From JAVBLF01 sp031553675 (GTDB lineage Bacteria; Bacillota; Clostridia; Christensenellales; CALWSW01): a stretch of DNA of 23,071 bases. Positions within the stretch are counted from its first letter, which is position 1, and the number at the start of each line of letters is the position of its first letter. The DNA lies in NCBI GenBank assembly GCA_031553675.1, contig JAVBLF010000136.1:1-23071 (forward strand), read 5' to 3'. Positions 22,876 through 23,071 of the stretch are shown piece after piece. Both the position numbers and the translations under genes were made by a program. The notes under the pieces are model-generated. The model did not search any database and was not told the DNA's origin. It was given only the letters and a program-made list of their open reading frames with translations.

Positions 22876-23071
22876 TCAACGCAGGCTGACGACCGTCACG
22901 CCCGCCTCGCCTTCACCGTAGCGGCCGCCACGGAAGGACTTGACGCGCGGGTCGGATCGGAGCTGCTCCTGGATGCCGGCGCGCAAAGCGCCTGTGCCCT
23001 TGCCGTGGATGACGGTCACTTCCTGAAGGCCGGACAGCGTCGCGTCGTCGAGGTAGCGATCGAGTTCGAGC
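22876..23071 (-). CDS. mutS2: Endonuclease MutS2, C-terminal Smr domain (runs off the right edge)
   Basis: The visible 65 codons encode LELDRYLDDATLSG, VIHGKGTGALRAGI, a segment with DPRVKSFRGG, and GEGEAGVTVVSLR, then TGA at 22878-22876. This is the Smr domain with its HGxGxGxLR motif, and the LELDRYLDDA lead-in and GEGxxGVTVV ending are those of MutS2. MutS2 acts on branched DNA and on collided ribosomes. The N-terminal ATPase part lies outside the window. A stand-alone Smr protein is less likely. Confidence 0.9.
   Translation of the reverse strand, partial: LELDRYLDDATLSGLQEVTVIHGKGTGALRAGIQEQLRSDPRVKSFRGGRYGEGEAGVTVVSLR

Overview
The window is about 23 kb of GC-rich bacterial chromosome with compact, mostly housekeeping genes. 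The gene set points to a high-GC member of the Bacillota, most likely Clostridia. It includes HPr kinase/phosphorylase, a DnaD-domain protein next to a DnaC/DnaI-type helicase loader, a MutS2 carrying an Smr domain, strong AGGAGG ribosome binding sites, AT-rich sigma-A promoters in otherwise GC-rich DNA, and frequent TTG/GTG starts. The exact taxon cannot be read from the sequence. No phage, plasmid, transposase or CRISPR genes are visible.

Layout from left to right. Positions 1-1642 (-) hold a galTK operon, with galK running off the left edge, divergent from a small nitroreductase (1829-2413, +). Positions 2472-5558 (-) hold two envelope genes: a membrane-anchored M23 (lysostaphin-type) peptidase with a structured leader, and an M1-like membrane protein that has lost its zinc-site residues. 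A repeat-rich gap (about 5.66-6.16 kb) precedes a replication pair (6372-8867, +). Next come a small rhomboid-like membrane protein gene broken by a one-base frameshift (9065-9714), glutaminyl-tRNA synthetase (9742-11424), another repeat cluster, and glutamyl-tRNA synthetase (11831-13279). Positions 13280-14311 have no recognisable protein gene. They do contain a strong promoter, many stem-loops, a strong terminator, and then a separate 162-bp inverted-repeat element. A secreted LolA-like (DUF6612-type) protein (-) is divergent from a HAD phosphatase-hprK operon (15388-17138, +).

Positions 17298-19925 (+) form a nucleotide-salvage run: thymidine kinase, a nucleoside deoxyribosyltransferase-like protein, a divergent thymidylate kinase, a DUF1294 membrane protein and a YbaK-type tRNA deacylase. 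The last three junctions are overlapping or very close. A bidirectional terminator separates this run from the convergent DUF523, response regulator and sensor kinase genes (22666 down to 19988, -). The mutS2 3' end enters at the right edge.

Two families of dispersed intergenic elements are visible. One is a palindromic repeat built on GGGCGATTGATAATCGCCC with flanking AATCAAGGGT-type ends, found at about 5.8, 11.5, 17.2 and 22.75 kb. The other is a double-hairpin module often placed just before a ribosome binding site, at about 6.33, 8.9 (inverted), 11.78 and 17.99 kb. The most interesting candidate for something undescribed is the 13.37-14.13 kb transcription unit, which looks like a large structured RNA or an RNA with one or two very small ORFs.
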